From Caldilineaceae bacterium (GTDB lineage: Bacteria; Chloroflexota; Anaerolineae; Caldilineales; Caldilineaceae), in the NCBI GenBank assembly GCA_022824025.1, contig JAJEBF010000056.1:1-64000 (forward strand): a DNA stretch of 64,000 nt, written 5' to 3'. A model generated the notes under the pieces. That model made no database searches, was not told the origin of the DNA, and saw only the letters and a list, made by a program, of their open reading frames with translations. Positions 1 to 8,624 of the stretch are shown here, one piece after another. Position 1 is the first letter of the stretch; each line of letters opens with the position of its first letter. Made by a program: the position numbers and the translations under genes.

Positions 1-1139
1 TCCAACCATTCCGACACCAACGCCTGGTGTCGCCGCACACCGGCCTCCCCTTTCGACGCAGAGGGACCGTGCTCGAAGAACGGGCTCGCAAGCGACCGCT
101 GCTGCTGTTCGCACGCATAGATATCCTCCTGCATAAAGTCGCCCGACGCCATCGGGTCGTCACCGCCATCGCCGTCATACTTGCCCCGCACCCGCTTCGC
201 CCAGAAGCTGTAAGAACGAATCGACTGCGATGCGAAGGCCAGCACTGAAGCGTCAGCCATTTTGGTGCGCGTGACGACCCGCGTGCGGTCGGGCGCCAGC
301 GGCGTCACATGAAACACCGACCACGAGTCCTCGTTCTCTGCCAGTCCAATGCCCGGAAACAGCATCGGCACCCACGCGCCCGCCTGCTCTGCCGGGATAA
401 CCAGCGGCGACGGCGCGTTCCTCTCCACGTCCGCCGCGTATTCCGGGCTAAGCGGCTCCCAAAAGTAGAAGTGCGGCCCGGCGAAACCGGATTCGATGCG
501 CTTGTGATCGTACATCGACAAAGTCCCGGAGTGCAGATGCGCCAGGTGATAACTGTCAATATAGTTCTCAACCACGATCTTCCAGTTGGCGGCAATTTCG
601 TATTCCGCGCGCCCCTTCTTGTACTCCACCAACTCTTCGACCTTGTGAGGGCCAAGGCGGGGTTCCACGCCGCCGAACCATTCCTCCACGGGCGCGGCGT
701 TCTCGTCAGGGTGGACCCACAGCATGCCTCGCCAGCTGGACACCGACGCCTTTTTCAGTCCGAGACTCGCCATATCCAAGTCAGGAAACTGGTTTTTCCT
801 GTCCGGAACAGATAGCAGACAACCCTCCAGACTGTAGGTCCAGTCGTGGTAGGGGCAGGTGATGACCTTCTTCGTGTTGCCGACGGCGCGCAGCAACTGC
901 GTCCCCCGGTGGCGGCAGATATTGTGAAAGGCCCGCAGCTGCCCGTCCTCCCCCATCACGATGAAGATGTTGTTCAGCCCCGCCTGCACGGCCACATACT
1001 GCCCCGGTTCGCTGACGTCCCCCACCAACCCGGCAAAAGCCCACGTTCGCGAAAAGATAAGCTCCTGCTCGCGGTCGAACCAGTCCTGTGATGTGTAGGC
1101 CTCGACCGGCAGGACCGGCATGGCTCCCTTACGATTCAT
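1..1139 (-). CDS. Rieske-type aromatic-ring-hydroxylating oxygenase, large subunit (partial)
   Basis: An open frame of about 379 codons runs from an ATG at 1139 to the window edge without a stop, so the C-terminus is missing. The N-terminal half carries the Rieske [2Fe-2S] motif as CRHRG followed about 17 residues later by CPYH. The catalytic half begins with NYIDSYHLAHLH, the D-x2-H-x3-H type mononuclear iron site of the alpha subunits. The family oxidises aromatic rings, quaternary amines or carnitine-like substrates using an NAD(P)H-fed reductase; the substrate cannot be told here and no reductase or ferredoxin gene is in the window. The ATG is preceded by a purine-rich GAAAGGAAG; a second ATG lies at 1121. 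The family is usually about 400-450 residues, so only a short tail is lost. Confidence 0.88.
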   Translation of the reverse strand, partial: MNRKGAMPVLPVEAYTSQDWFDREQELIFSRTWAFAGLVGDVSEPGQYVAVQAGLNNIFIVMGEDGQLRAFHNICRHRGTQLLRAVGNTKKVITCPYHDWTYSLEGCLLSVPDRKNQFPDLDMASLGLKKASVSSWRGMLWVHPDENAAPVEEWFGGVEPRLGPHKVEELVEYKKGRAEYEIAANWKIVVENYIDSYHLAHLHSGTLSMYDHKRIESGFAGPHFYFWEPLSPEYAADVERNAPSPLVIPAEQAGAWVPMLFPGIGLAENEDSWSVFHVTPLAPDRTRVVTRTKMADASVLAFASQSIRSYSFWAKRVRGKYDGDGGDDPMASGDFMQEDIYACEQQQRSLASPFFEHGPSASKGEAGVRRHQALVSEWL

Positions 1140-1311
1140 TCGAAAGTCTTCCTTTCTTCCGGTTGTCCGGCGCGGTGAACTCCCGGGTTGCCGGCAACAG
1201 TGGCTATGGCGCTTCACCGTATCGCCGGAGAGTGCATATTGAAACGAAGGCGACTCGCCTTCAATAACGCAATACGCAAGGTGGAAAAGGGGGTTTCAAT
1301 AAGAACGAATA

Positions 1312-2523
1312 CTAGCTGTCGACGGCCTTTCGCGCCGCTTCCGCCGCCGCGCCGAGCGCATCTGACAGCTCTTCCGCCGCCACGCCCCCGCCCTGCGCAA
1401 AATCCGGCCGGCCGCCGCCTCCGCCGCCAAACTGCCGCAACGTGTCCCGCAGGAGATTGCCAACGTGCAACGAACAGTCCTCGGACCGGGCAAAAACGAC
1501 CGTCCCCTTACCCCGTTGCGCGCAGCCAAGCAGAGCGACGACACCGGTCTCGGCCACTAGCGCCCTCGCCAGCCCCTGCACCGCCGCCGGATCGCTATCC
1601 TCCACCTCCCGCGCCACCAGCCGTAGACCGCGCGTGACCTCCGCCTCCGCCAGCAGCTCACGCGCCCGGTATTCGACAAGCTCTTCCCGCAGGGCTTTCA
1701 GCTCCCGCTGCGCGGCCCGCAGCGCCTCCTGCTGTTTCGACACCAGCGCCGGCACGTCCTGCACGCCACTGTCCAGCAGGCCCGCCGTCTCCGCCAGCAA
1801 CGCGCGGCGCGCCGCCGCATCCGCCAGCGCCCGCCCGCCGCACACAAAATGCACGCGGCTTCTGCCCCGGTGCTTCTCGAGCCGCGCCAGCGAAATGAGC
1901 CCGATCTCCCCTGTCCTCCGCACGTGCGTGCCGCCGCACGCAGACCAGTCGAACTTGCCGATTTCCACGATGCGGGTCGCGCCCTGCACCGCGGGCGCCC
2001 GGCGCAGCGGCGCCTTCGCCCGCGCCTCCTCATCGACCCAGTAGGCCCGTATCGGCCGGTTCTCCCACACGATCTCGTTGGCCGCCGTCTCAATATCCGC
2101 CAGCTGCGCGGCCGAAAGGGCGGGGCCCTCCAGGTCCACCGTATTCAGCGCATCGCCGAAATGCACGCTCACCGTCTCCAGGCCCAGAAGCCGGAAAAAC
2201 ACCTGCGACAGCAGATGCTGACCCGAATGCTGCTGCATGTGATCATAGCGCCGCGGCCAGTCGATTTGTCCCCGAACGTTCCTCGTCTCCTCCGGCAGCG
2301 GCTCCTCCAGGAGGTGCAGCACAGCCCCATCCGCCCCAACCTGTACGTCAACCACGGCGGTCCCGTTCAAAGTTCCCGTGTCATGCGGCTGCCCGCCCGA
2401 TGTCGGATAGAAAGCCGACCGGTCCAGCCGCACTGCCGGTTGGGCCTGATGCACAAGCCGCCCGGTGACCTGCGCGGCAAAGTCAGCGCAGTAAGCGTCT
2501 TTGTAGTAGAGTCTCTCGTTCAT
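1312..2523 (-). CDS. AlaX-type alanyl-tRNA editing protein with DHHA1 domain
   Basis: This 403-aa protein is related to the editing half of alanyl-tRNA synthetase, without the aminoacylation core. It would hydrolyse Ser- or Gly-mischarged tRNA-Ala in trans. Visible zinc/active-site motifs are HSGQH (His99, His103) and CGGTH (Cys196, His200), the two signatures of the AlaRS editing domain. The segment after about residue 240 is helical and charged. It ends in a glycine-rich GGGGGGRPDFAQGGG stretch typical of the DHHA1 C-terminal domain, so this is the long AlaX form. It lies 63 bases downstream of recF on the same strand and may be cotranscribed. The ATG at 2523 matches the usual start of the family. 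Confidence 0.9.
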   Translation of the reverse strand: MNERLYYKDAYCADFAAQVTGRLVHQAQPAVRLDRSAFYPTSGGQPHDTGTLNGTAVVDVQVGADGAVLHLLEEPLPEETRNVRGQIDWPRRYDHMQQHSGQHLLSQVFFRLLGLETVSVHFGDALNTVDLEGPALSAAQLADIETAANEIVWENRPIRAYWVDEEARAKAPLRRAPAVQGATRIVEIGKFDWSACGGTHVRRTGEIGLISLARLEKHRGRSRVHFVCGGRALADAAARRALLAETAGLLDSGVQDVPALVSKQQEALRAAQRELKALREELVEYRARELLAEAEVTRGLRLVAREVEDSDPAAVQGLARALVAETGVVALLGCAQRGKGTVVFARSEDCSLHVGNLLRDTLRQFGGGGGGRPDFAQGGGVAAEELSDALGAAAEAARKAVDS

Positions 2524-2586
2524 GGGGTCACGTGTCAGAACCAGGGTGGGTGGGCGCGGGCCGCCGGCGGATGCAGGCCCGGCAGG

Positions 2587-3825
2587 TCACATGCCGGCGG
2601 CCGCGGGCGCAGCCGTGCCGGCCACGACATGGAGCCGCTGCGCCGCCATCTGGAAATCGTTGGAAAACTGCGCCCAGTCGGTCGTCGTCACGATTCCCTG
2701 GCGCACATCAGCCAGCGCGCCCAGCAGAGCGCCCCGCCGCTGCGCGTCCAATTCGCTCATCACGTCATCCAACAGCAGGATCGGCTTCTCGCCCGTCGCC
2801 TCCGCCATCGCCTGCAGTTCCGCCAGCTTCAGGGCGAGCGCGCCGGTGCGCTGCTGCCCGCGGCTGCCGTACGTGCGCAGATTCCAGCCGTTGACGAGAA
2901 AGACCAACTCGTCCCGGTGCGGGCCGTAGAGCGAGTTGCCCGCGCGCAACTCCACGCTCCGCCGCTCCTCCAGCCGTTCGCGGAAGCGCCGGCCGATCAT
3001 CGCCGCGTCGACCTCCTGGCGCGCCAAGCTGTCGGCGTCTACCTCTTCGCCGTCCCGCAACCGCTGGTAGGAAAGCTCCGAGTAGAGCCCGGTGTTGAAG
3101 CTCGGAAGATACAGCAGCGCCAAGGCCTCCTGCTGCCCCGACAGGTCCGCGTGCGCGCGGCGCGCGATCGGGGCCAGGTCGGCCAGATAGGCATGCCGCC
3201 GGGTGTACACTTGCGTGCCAAGTTCGATCAGCTGATCGTCCCAGAATCCGAGTTCCGCCGCGACCGCGGCGCTGTCGCCCTGCTCGCGTTCCTGCAGCTG
3301 TTTCAGCAGGCTGTTGCGCTGCGTCACCACTTTCTGATAGCGGGAGAGCGCCTGGCAGTAGCCGCGATCGATCTGGCATAGGGCGACGTCGATATAGCGC
3401 CGCCGCTCACTGGGGCTGCCGGCGACAAGCGTGAGGTCTTCCGGCAGGAAGAGGACCGCCCGCAGGTGGCCGATCAGGTCCATGCTGCGCCGCGGCGCGC
3501 CGTTCACGCGGGCCTGCTTCGTGTAGTTAAAGCCGTCTCCCCGCAGCGTGAACAGAATCTCAAGCGTTGTTGACTCCTCCCCGCGCAATACTTCTCCCCG
3601 GATGCGGGCGTAGGGGATCGGTTCGTCCGCCGCGGCCCTGTCAACCGCTTCCCGCTCCGTCCGAACATGGCGGGATTTGCTCGTCGCCAAATAGTAGACC
3701 GCTTCGAGCAGGTTCGTCTTGCCCTGCCCGTTGCGGCCCTGGACAAGCGTCACCGGCGCGCCGAAGGAGAGGTCCAGCTCTCTGTAGTTACGAAAGTGCT
3801 CCAGTTGCAGCCGGGATAGAAACAT
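2587..3825 (-). CDS. recF: DNA replication and repair protein RecF
   Basis: RecF is an SMC-like ATPase that loads RecA at single-strand gaps with RecO and RecR. The 412-aa product begins MFLSRLQLEHFRNYREL, the classic RecF N-terminus. It has Walker A at about residues 30-37 (GRNGQGKT), an ABC-like signature SRGQQRT and a Walker B ILLLDDVMSELD near the C-terminus. The length is slightly above the usual 360-370 residues, from a somewhat longer C-terminus. It is not next to dnaA, dnaN or gyrB as in many bacteria; here it follows an M16 peptidase gene by 34 bases and precedes alaX. Confidence 0.96.
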   Translation of the reverse strand: MFLSRLQLEHFRNYRELDLSFGAPVTLVQGRNGQGKTNLLEAVYYLATSKSRHVRTEREAVDRAAADEPIPYARIRGEVLRGEESTTLEILFTLRGDGFNYTKQARVNGAPRRSMDLIGHLRAVLFLPEDLTLVAGSPSERRRYIDVALCQIDRGYCQALSRYQKVVTQRNSLLKQLQEREQGDSAAVAAELGFWDDQLIELGTQVYTRRHAYLADLAPIARRAHADLSGQQEALALLYLPSFNTGLYSELSYQRLRDGEEVDADSLARQEVDAAMIGRRFRERLEERRSVELRAGNSLYGPHRDELVFLVNGWNLRTYGSRGQQRTGALALKLAELQAMAEATGEKPILLLDDVMSELDAQRRGALLGALADVRQGIVTTTDWAQFSNDFQMAAQRLHVVAGTAAPAAAGM

Positions 3826-3859
3826 GGATCAGCGATCAGGATGTGAAAAACGTCCCTCT

Positions 3860-5212
3860 TTACAGTTCGGGCAGATACCAGCCAACCGTCTGCTTGTTGC
3901 GGCCAAACCACGTCTGGGCGACCCGCTGTATATCGTCAGCCGTGACCGCCTCCAGGTTTTCCAGCCATCCTTCAAACCATTCGCTGTCAGCGATCATTTC
4001 GCTGAAGCCCAGCCAGTACGCCTGATTTGTTACGCTTTCACTGCTGTAGGCGAACTGCGCCTTGGTCTGCTTGATCGCCTTGTCCAACTCCTCAGCCGAC
4101 ACCGCTTCCTTCTGCACACGCTCGATCTCCGCCCAGATCGCGTCCTCCACCTCCTGGTGCGTCACATCATGGGCAAGCGTAGCGCTGAAGCCGAACAGAT
4201 AGGGATCAATCGTCGGCATAAACGACGATGTAACGCCCACCGTCAGCTCTTTGTCCACCAGCGCACGGTACAGCCGGTTGCTGCGGTTGGACGAGCCCCC
4301 GCCGAACAGCCCCATCCCTTTCGCGCCGCTCAGGATGCTGTCCAGCACGGTCAGGGGGAAGAAATCCTTATGTTGCGCGGCCGGCGCATGGAATGCCAGG
4401 CCAATATAGGAGGTCTGGTCGGCGCCCCGCAACACGATTCGCCGCTCGGCCCGCTGCTCCGGCTCCTGCAAACGCATGACCGGCACAGTCGGTCCCTTCT
4501 CGAGGCCTCCAAAGTACTGCTCGATGCGATCCACCATCTCTCCCCAGTCAAAGCTGCCCACCGCCACCGCCACCGCATTGTTGGGCGTGTAGAAGGTCCT
4601 ATAGTGCTCGTAGAGTTCGGCGCGGCCCATCGTCAGCAGATCCTGCTTCCAGCCAATGACCGGATGCCGGTACGGGTGTGTCTGGAACGCGGCCGCCTGC
4701 ATCTCCGTATTCAATAGCCAGCGGTAGCTGTTCTCGCTGCCCTCACGCTCGCTGATGATCACCGTGCGCTCCGATTCGGTCTCCTCCGCGTCGAAAATGG
4801 CGTTCGCCATCCGGTCGCTTTCCACGTCCAGCGCCAGCTCGATGCGCTCCGCCGGAAACGTTTCGAAATAGGTCGTCCAGTCCTGCCAGGTCATGCCGTT
4901 GAACGCGCCGCCGGCGCGGGCCACGGCCTTGTCAAATGCCCCCTGCGGGTACTTCTCAGTTCCCTTGAAGAGCATATGCTCCACCCAATGGCTGATTCCG
5001 GTCACGCCGGGCGCCTCGTTACGGCTTCCCACCTGGTAGTAGATCCAGAAACTGGCGACCGGCGCCAGGTGGCTTTCTTTGAGGATGACCTGCAGGCCAT
5101 TGTCAAGGCATGTCTTCTGAACGCCGCCATTCTCGCGCGCCCGCTCTCTGCTCTCTGCACCCATCGCTTCTGGCTCCTGTTCCTTTTGAACTGTCACGGT
5201 CTTCTTTGTCAT
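3860..5212 (-). CDS. M16 family zinc metallopeptidase (insulinase-like)
   Basis: This protein of about 450 residues has the inverted zinc motif HWVEH (HxxEH) in its first quarter, followed by the conserved [17 protein letters not shown] strand and a downstream glutamate-rich segment ([13 protein letters not shown]) that supplies the third zinc ligand. The second half ([11 protein letters not shown], then a long helix and [13 protein letters not shown] at the end) matches the inactive M16_C repeat. No signal peptide is seen, so it is probably cytoplasmic. The frame can be extended to a TTG at 5236, but I chose the ATG at 5212. It starts a few dozen bases after the flippase-like gene, so the two are likely cotranscribed with recF. 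Confidence 0.88.
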   Translation of the reverse strand: MTKKTVTVQKEQEPEAMGAESRERARENGGVQKTCLDNGLQVILKESHLAPVASFWIYYQVGSRNEAPGVTGISHWVEHMLFKGTEKYPQGAFDKAVARAGGAFNGMTWQDWTTYFETFPAERIELALDVESDRMANAIFDAEETESERTVIISEREGSENSYRWLLNTEMQAAAFQTHPYRHPVIGWKQDLLTMGRAELYEHYRTFYTPNNAVAVAVGSFDWGEMVDRIEQYFGGLEKGPTVPVMRLQEPEQRAERRIVLRGADQTSYIGLAFHAPAAQHKDFFPLTVLDSILSGAKGMGLFGGGSSNRSNRLYRALVDKELTVGVTSSFMPTIDPYLFGFSATLAHDVTHQEVEDAIWAEIERVQKEAVSAEELDKAIKQTKAQFAYSSESVTNQAYWLGFSEMIADSEWFEGWLENLEAVTADDIQRVAQTWFGRNKQTVGWYLPEL

Positions 5213-5248
5213 GTCTTGGCTGCATCCAGCCGGCAATACAGCCGCGTC

Positions 5249-6268
5249 TCATTCTACCGCCGTCTCGATCTGCGCCTCCCGGTCCGCCTGCTTCCGGGCC
5301 CTGTTGAAATCACTCCAACGCAGCTGCACGCGCCAGAAATAGTAGGCCCCCAGCGCGGTCACCGGCGCCCACAGCGCCGCGTGAAGCGTCAGCGTATAGC
5401 TGGCCGCCAGCTGGGGATCGATCCCGTAGGCGGCCAGCGTCTCGATCGCCGGCGTATCGAATGTGCCGATGTACCCGGGCGCCGACGGCAGTGTTGTCGC
5501 CAGATTGACGAGGCCGTTGATTAACATCAACGCCAGAAAGCTGACACTGAAGGCAAATGCGTGCATGACAAACCAATACTTGACCGTCTCCATCAACCAC
5601 ACCACGATACTCGTGGCAAAGATCAGGATCAGGTCGCGGCCGCTGCGCAGGCTGCCCAGCCCCTCCATAAAGCGGTCAAAGAGGCCGTCCGTCCGTTCGC
5701 GGATTCGGTCCGGCAGCAGGTTTTCCGCCAGCCAGCCATAGAGGGCGGCGATCCGCCGCGGCCGCACCGTCATCCAAATGAAGAGCGCGGTGACGACCAG
5801 CAGCAGGAAGGTCACAAAGACGACAAACTGCTGGAAGGCCGCCGGGATCGGCGCAAAGGGCAGCGCCAGGAACACGAACAGCAGCATCACCAGCCCGTCG
5901 AAGACACGCTCGATGATCACCGTCGCCAGGCTGGAGCTGATCGGGATTTCTTCCCGCTGCCACAACACGTAAGCCCGCATCACCTCCCCGGCGCGAAAGG
6001 GATAAACATTGTTGCCGAAATAACCGATGCACACCACTGGAAAGAGCCTGCTCAGCGAGACCGGTTTCAGATGCCGCAGCATATAGTGCCAGCGCCACGT
6101 GCGCGCCCACAGCCCCACCATGTAGACCGCCACGCCGGGCGCAATCCACCAGTAGTTGGCCTGCCCCATCGCCCGCCACACTTCCGGCAGATGCAGCCCC
6201 GGCAAAATCAGATAAAGAAAAAAGAGGCTGATCAGAAGCCCGATCAGCAGCTGCGCCGCACGTTTCAT
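5249..6268 (-). CDS. Lysylphosphatidylglycerol synthase TM-region / UPF0104-like flippase family membrane protein
   Basis: This 339-aa polytopic protein has about seven to eight hydrophobic segments. It contains the family motif NNVYPFRAGEVMRAY near residue 90 and the SAPGYIGTFD-type segment near residue 280, characteristic of the membrane domain found in MprF and in stand-alone AglD-like proteins (COG0392). Family members move or modify glycolipids and phospholipids at the membrane; the stand-alone form lacks the aminoacyl-transferase domain, so lysine transfer is not implied. It is first in a minus-strand run with the M16 peptidase, recF and alaX. The GC-rich 6269-6394 stretch upstream shows no clear promoter. 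Confidence 0.82.
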   Translation of the reverse strand: MKRAAQLLIGLLISLFFLYLILPGLHLPEVWRAMGQANYWWIAPGVAVYMVGLWARTWRWHYMLRHLKPVSLSRLFPVVCIGYFGNNVYPFRAGEVMRAYVLWQREEIPISSSLATVIIERVFDGLVMLLFVFLALPFAPIPAAFQQFVVFVTFLLLVVTALFIWMTVRPRRIAALYGWLAENLLPDRIRERTDGLFDRFMEGLGSLRSGRDLILIFATSIVVWLMETVKYWFVMHAFAFSVSFLALMLINGLVNLATTLPSAPGYIGTFDTPAIETLAAYGIDPQLAASYTLTLHAALWAPVTALGAYYFWRVQLRWSDFNRARKQADREAQIETAVE

Positions 6269-6394
6269 CCATCCCTCTTGTCACTGCCTATCCCGCTATT
6301 ATTCCACAGGTCCCGCGCCCGCTGAAATCCGCCCCCGATCCCGCGTCATGCCCCGATGCCCCCGCCGCCGGCCGCCGCAGCTCAACTGACCGGC

Positions 6395-6427
6395 AAAAAA
6401 AGTGCCAGGCCAACCGGCCTGGCACTT
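6395..6427 (-). terminator. Intrinsic terminator of the SWIM gene
   Basis: A perfect 12-bp inverted repeat (AAGTGCCAGGCC, 4-base loop) lies at 6400-6427. On the minus strand it is followed by a run of seven T residues (complement of 6395-6401). It sits 33 bases after the stop of the small SWIM-domain gene, so that gene is transcribed separately from the flippase/recF run. Confidence 0.85.
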
Positions 6428-6460
6428 GAGCAGTAAACTATCTGGACCTTCTTGTCTGCG

Positions 6461-6712
6461 CTATCCCGGGATAGGGAGCATCGCAGGCTCAACTGCCTCA
6501 CCGAGAATCTCTTCCATCGCCATTACATGGGCACATATGCTTCTGCGCTGAAACTCCTCGCAATCACAATCCCAGGCACCCTGATCATAGCAGACGTAGT
6601 GATCAGAGTGCTCGCCTTGGATCTTCACCTTAAAAGTGTTGAACCACAAGCGTTTGTCACGCTCGGCTGCGTACTGGCGGGCTTTGATGATACGGCTGGC
6701 AATCGCGTCCAT
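6461..6712 (-). CDS. Small SWIM-type zinc-finger protein
   Basis: This 83-residue protein is essentially a lone SWIM domain. The zinc motif is CDCEEFQRRSICAH, i.e. C-x-C-x8-C-x-H, preceded by a beta-strand region (WFNTFKVKIQGEHSDHYVCY). SWIM domains bind DNA or protein partners and occur in SWI/SNF helicases, MULE transposases and small stand-alone bacterial proteins; the partner is not known here. The frame is open further upstream, but the ATG at 6712 has a good AGAAAGGAAAACAG ribosome-binding site and fits the domain edge. It has its own terminator downstream and a promoter plus leader hairpin upstream. Confidence 0.75.
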   Translation of the reverse strand: MDAIASRIIKARQYAAERDKRLWFNTFKVKIQGEHSDHYVCYDQGAWDCDCEEFQRRSICAHVMAMEEILGEAVEPAMLPIPG

Positions 6713-6793
6713 TCTGTTTTCCTTTCTCTGGGGTGCTAAGCGCTGAGGAAACGAAACAGTACCGAATACGGACCCCGCATGATGCGCGTGCGT

Positions 6794-6832
6794 AAAAGAC
6801 GAAAACACCCGGGCATAACGCGAGCCCAGGTG
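6794..6832 (-). terminator. Terminator-like hairpin in the SWIM leader
   Basis: On the minus strand CACCTGGGC pairs with GCCCGGGTG across an 9-base loop. One G-U wobble makes the stem fully paired only in the minus-strand RNA. It is followed by TTTTCGTCTTTT. It lies about 80 bases before the SWIM start codon, so it would either end a short RNA or act as an attenuator. Confidence 0.6.
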
Positions 6833-7017
6833 CTTGCAAACAATGTTTCCCAATCGGGTTTCCGGCTACAACAGCAAATATGAAAGGCGTCCACGCTCAT
6901 CCTTGAGGGTCAACTGTGGTTTGACCGGCCCAATGAACGGTCCAACTGACGGACGGATCTGGTCCCTTTTTGTGGATTTGTCCGGAGCCGCTCGTCGTGG
7001 GGGGCACGGCTGTTGAC

Positions 7018-7046
7018 AGTATATGCTCTTGCCGAATGGCTGTCAA
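7018..7046 (-). promoter_or_regulatory. Sigma70-type promoter, minus strand
   Basis: On the minus strand TTGACA (complement of 7041-7046) is followed after exactly 17 bases by TATACT (complement of 7018-7023). The elements sit within a perfect 8-bp inverted repeat, GTTGACAG ... CTGTCAAC (7012-7019 and 7040-7047), which could also be an operator. The predicted transcript starts near 7011 and reads toward the SWIM gene. Confidence 0.65.
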
Positions 7047-7236
7047 CCGGGCAAAGCCACTCCGGAACCGTTCCCCGACAGGGTTATCCCACCAAATCCG
7101 CCGGGATTTACTCTGGTAGGAACCACCGAGACTGCTTGGCCGCGAACCAAAAATGCCGAAACCTACGGGTCAGACAATTCTCCTACGATCCGCCTACGAT
7201 CTGCCTGAAAGGCGGAAATTCCCGGCCGCCTGCACC

Positions 7237-7623
7237 CTATTCCACAAAAATCTCAACCAGCTCCTCTTCATCGCGGACCTCCAGGATCTTCCCATTGAGC
7301 CCGGATCGCAGCGCGTCGCGAATTTCGTCTACGTCCAGTTCAGCTACGTCCGGCACAAACCGCGCCCCCACCGCCAACCCCATGTCGACCAGCCCGATCG
7401 GGAGCGTCAGATTGACCCGCGTCTTGCCGCTCCTTGTATCAGAGACGCGCAGACGCAACCATCGTCCTCTTCCCTCTCCGCCCGCTTCTCCCGACCCCCG
7501 CTGGCGGCGGGCTCGTTCGGGTCTTTGGCCCAGCGTCTCCAGCAGGCGCGCGCCCTCCTGCGCGGAGATCTTTCCTTCTTCGATCATCTTCAAGACCCGC
7601 ATTCGCTCTTCCGCTGTTGCCAT
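7237..7623 (-). CDS. SHOCT-like domain protein (YvlB/LiaX-N type)
   Basis: This 128-residue protein starts with a short helical hairpin, EERMRVLKMIEEGKISAQEGARLLETLG, the SHOCT-like/YvlB N-terminal domain that accompanies envelope-stress proteins. After a Gly/Arg-rich linker comes a predicted alpha/beta domain (LRVSDT, KTRVNLTLPIGLV, GKILEV, LVEIFVE) usual in this family. The ATG at 7623 has an AAGAGG ribosome-binding site 6 bases away; the longer frame to 7656 is less likely. It is the last gene of the minus-strand stress-type operon but lies 208 bases beyond the ABC permease, so it may have its own promoter. The same helical motif occurs at the C-terminus of the 501-aa protein and, more divergent, of the DUF2089 protein. 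Confidence 0.75.
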   Translation of the reverse strand: MATAEERMRVLKMIEEGKISAQEGARLLETLGQRPERARRQRGSGEAGGEGRGRWLRLRVSDTRSGKTRVNLTLPIGLVDMGLAVGARFVPDVAELDVDEIRDALRSGLNGKILEVRDEEELVEIFVE

Positions 7624-7831
7624 ATCAACCTCTTCCCCCAAATCGCAACGACCCAACCTTGGTCACATCCCGGCACTGAACGAGACGGGCGCATCCGCTT
7701 CTCTCTCCGCGCCTCCATCCTCTCCCCCAGAAAGGCGCTTTATGCTACTTTAAGCGGTCGGGCTTTCGGCCCTCCCTTGTGCGGGGGGATTTCCCCCGCA
7801 ACGCCCCCCTGTCCTTCCCCGCAGTTCCCCC

Positions 7832-8620
7832 TCAATACTGCCCCAGCAAGCCCCGCTTTCGGGCAACCCGCTCTCCCCACAGGAATGCGCCCCACCCGGC
7901 CAAAAGAAAGAAAGCCGTATGCGCCGTCAGCCACATCAGGCTTCCGTCATGCCACACGCTGGCCAGGGACAGATTGTCCAAAACCACACTGCGCAATACA
8001 TCGATTCCCTGCGTCGAGGGCAGGCTGCGGGCGAACCCCTCCAGCCAGCCCGGCATGCGTTCGACCGTCAGAAAGGAGCCGTTCAGGAACAACAGCATAT
8101 TCGTGAGCAGATTGCCCAGCGCATTCACCTGCTTGAATACCAACGTGGCCCCGCCCATGAAGAAGGCGAACCCGTACAGCCCCGCCAGCGTAAGGGCAAA
8201 GACCGGCGCCCCCGCCAGCCGCACCGGAATCCGGATCCCCAGCGCCAGCATCAGGATCCCGCCAACCAGGGCAACCATGCCGGTGCTGATGAACAGTGAC
8301 GCCACCGAGCGCCCCGCCAGCAGAAGACCCGACGGCAGCGGGCTCATGTACATCTGCTCCAGCGTTCCCGTCTGGGTTTCCTCCCGGATCCCCTGACTCA
8401 TATCCGAAATCGCGAACACCGCGTAGAACCAGGTCAGATATCCCAACAGCGCCGGCGCCATCTGCTCGGGCGTGGGCCTGCCGCCCGACACGAAAAAGCT
8501 GATGCCGACGAACAGGAATCCGATCATGAACGTCTCGAGCATGAAATTGAATCTGTACGACCACATGATGATCAGTCGCTTCTGGCATTCGTTCAACAAA
8601 ACCGTTCCCGTCGCCATCAT
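7832..8620 (-). CDS. ABC-2 type transporter permease
   Basis: This 262-aa membrane protein has about six hydrophobic segments and the ABC-2 topology. There is an N-terminal amphipathic stretch (NECQKRLIIMWSYRFNFM), a central EETQTGTLEQMYMSPLP coupling segment, and a C-terminal hydrophobic helix. With the adjacent ATPase it would form a dimeric exporter for a lipid, drug or polysaccharide; the substrate is unknown. The gene starts 4 bases after the ATPase stop with GAGGG upstream of tandem ATGs at 8620 and 8617. The two genes are therefore translationally linked. Confidence 0.87.
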   Translation of the reverse strand: MMATGTVLLNECQKRLIIMWSYRFNFMLETFMIGFLFVGISFFVSGGRPTPEQMAPALLGYLTWFYAVFAISDMSQGIREETQTGTLEQMYMSPLPSGLLLAGRSVASLFISTGMVALVGGILMLALGIRIPVRLAGAPVFALTLAGLYGFAFFMGGATLVFKQVNALGNLLTNMLLFLNGSFLTVERMPGWLEGFARSLPSTQGIDVLRSVVLDNLSLASVWHDGSLMWLTAHTAFFLLAGWGAFLWGERVARKRGLLGQY

Positions 8621-8624
8621 TGTC

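Larger units (their letters stand above)
6713..7236 (-). other. Non-coding leader / intergenic region
   Basis: There is no convincing gene in these 524 bases. The region holds a near-consensus minus-strand promoter (7018-7046) and a terminator-like hairpin (6794-6832). Between them lie about 180 bases of GC-rich sequence with several short complementary segments, which could be a regulated leader RNA or a small RNA upstream of the SWIM gene. Confidence 0.55.

Noticed and set aside
1849-3381. A 510-codon plus-strand frame opposite alaX and recF
   Set aside because: Shadow of two well-recognised genes on the other strand; rich in Arg/Pro/His as expected from GC-rich antisense frames.
6841-6960. 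Possible c-di-GMP-type riboswitch in the SWIM leader
   Set aside because: Only short fragments resemble the conserved core; element spacing and the GAAA loop are absent. A covariance search would be needed.
6840-7236. tRNA genes in the long intergenic region
   Set aside because: No T-loop or acceptor-stem pattern could be found on either strand.
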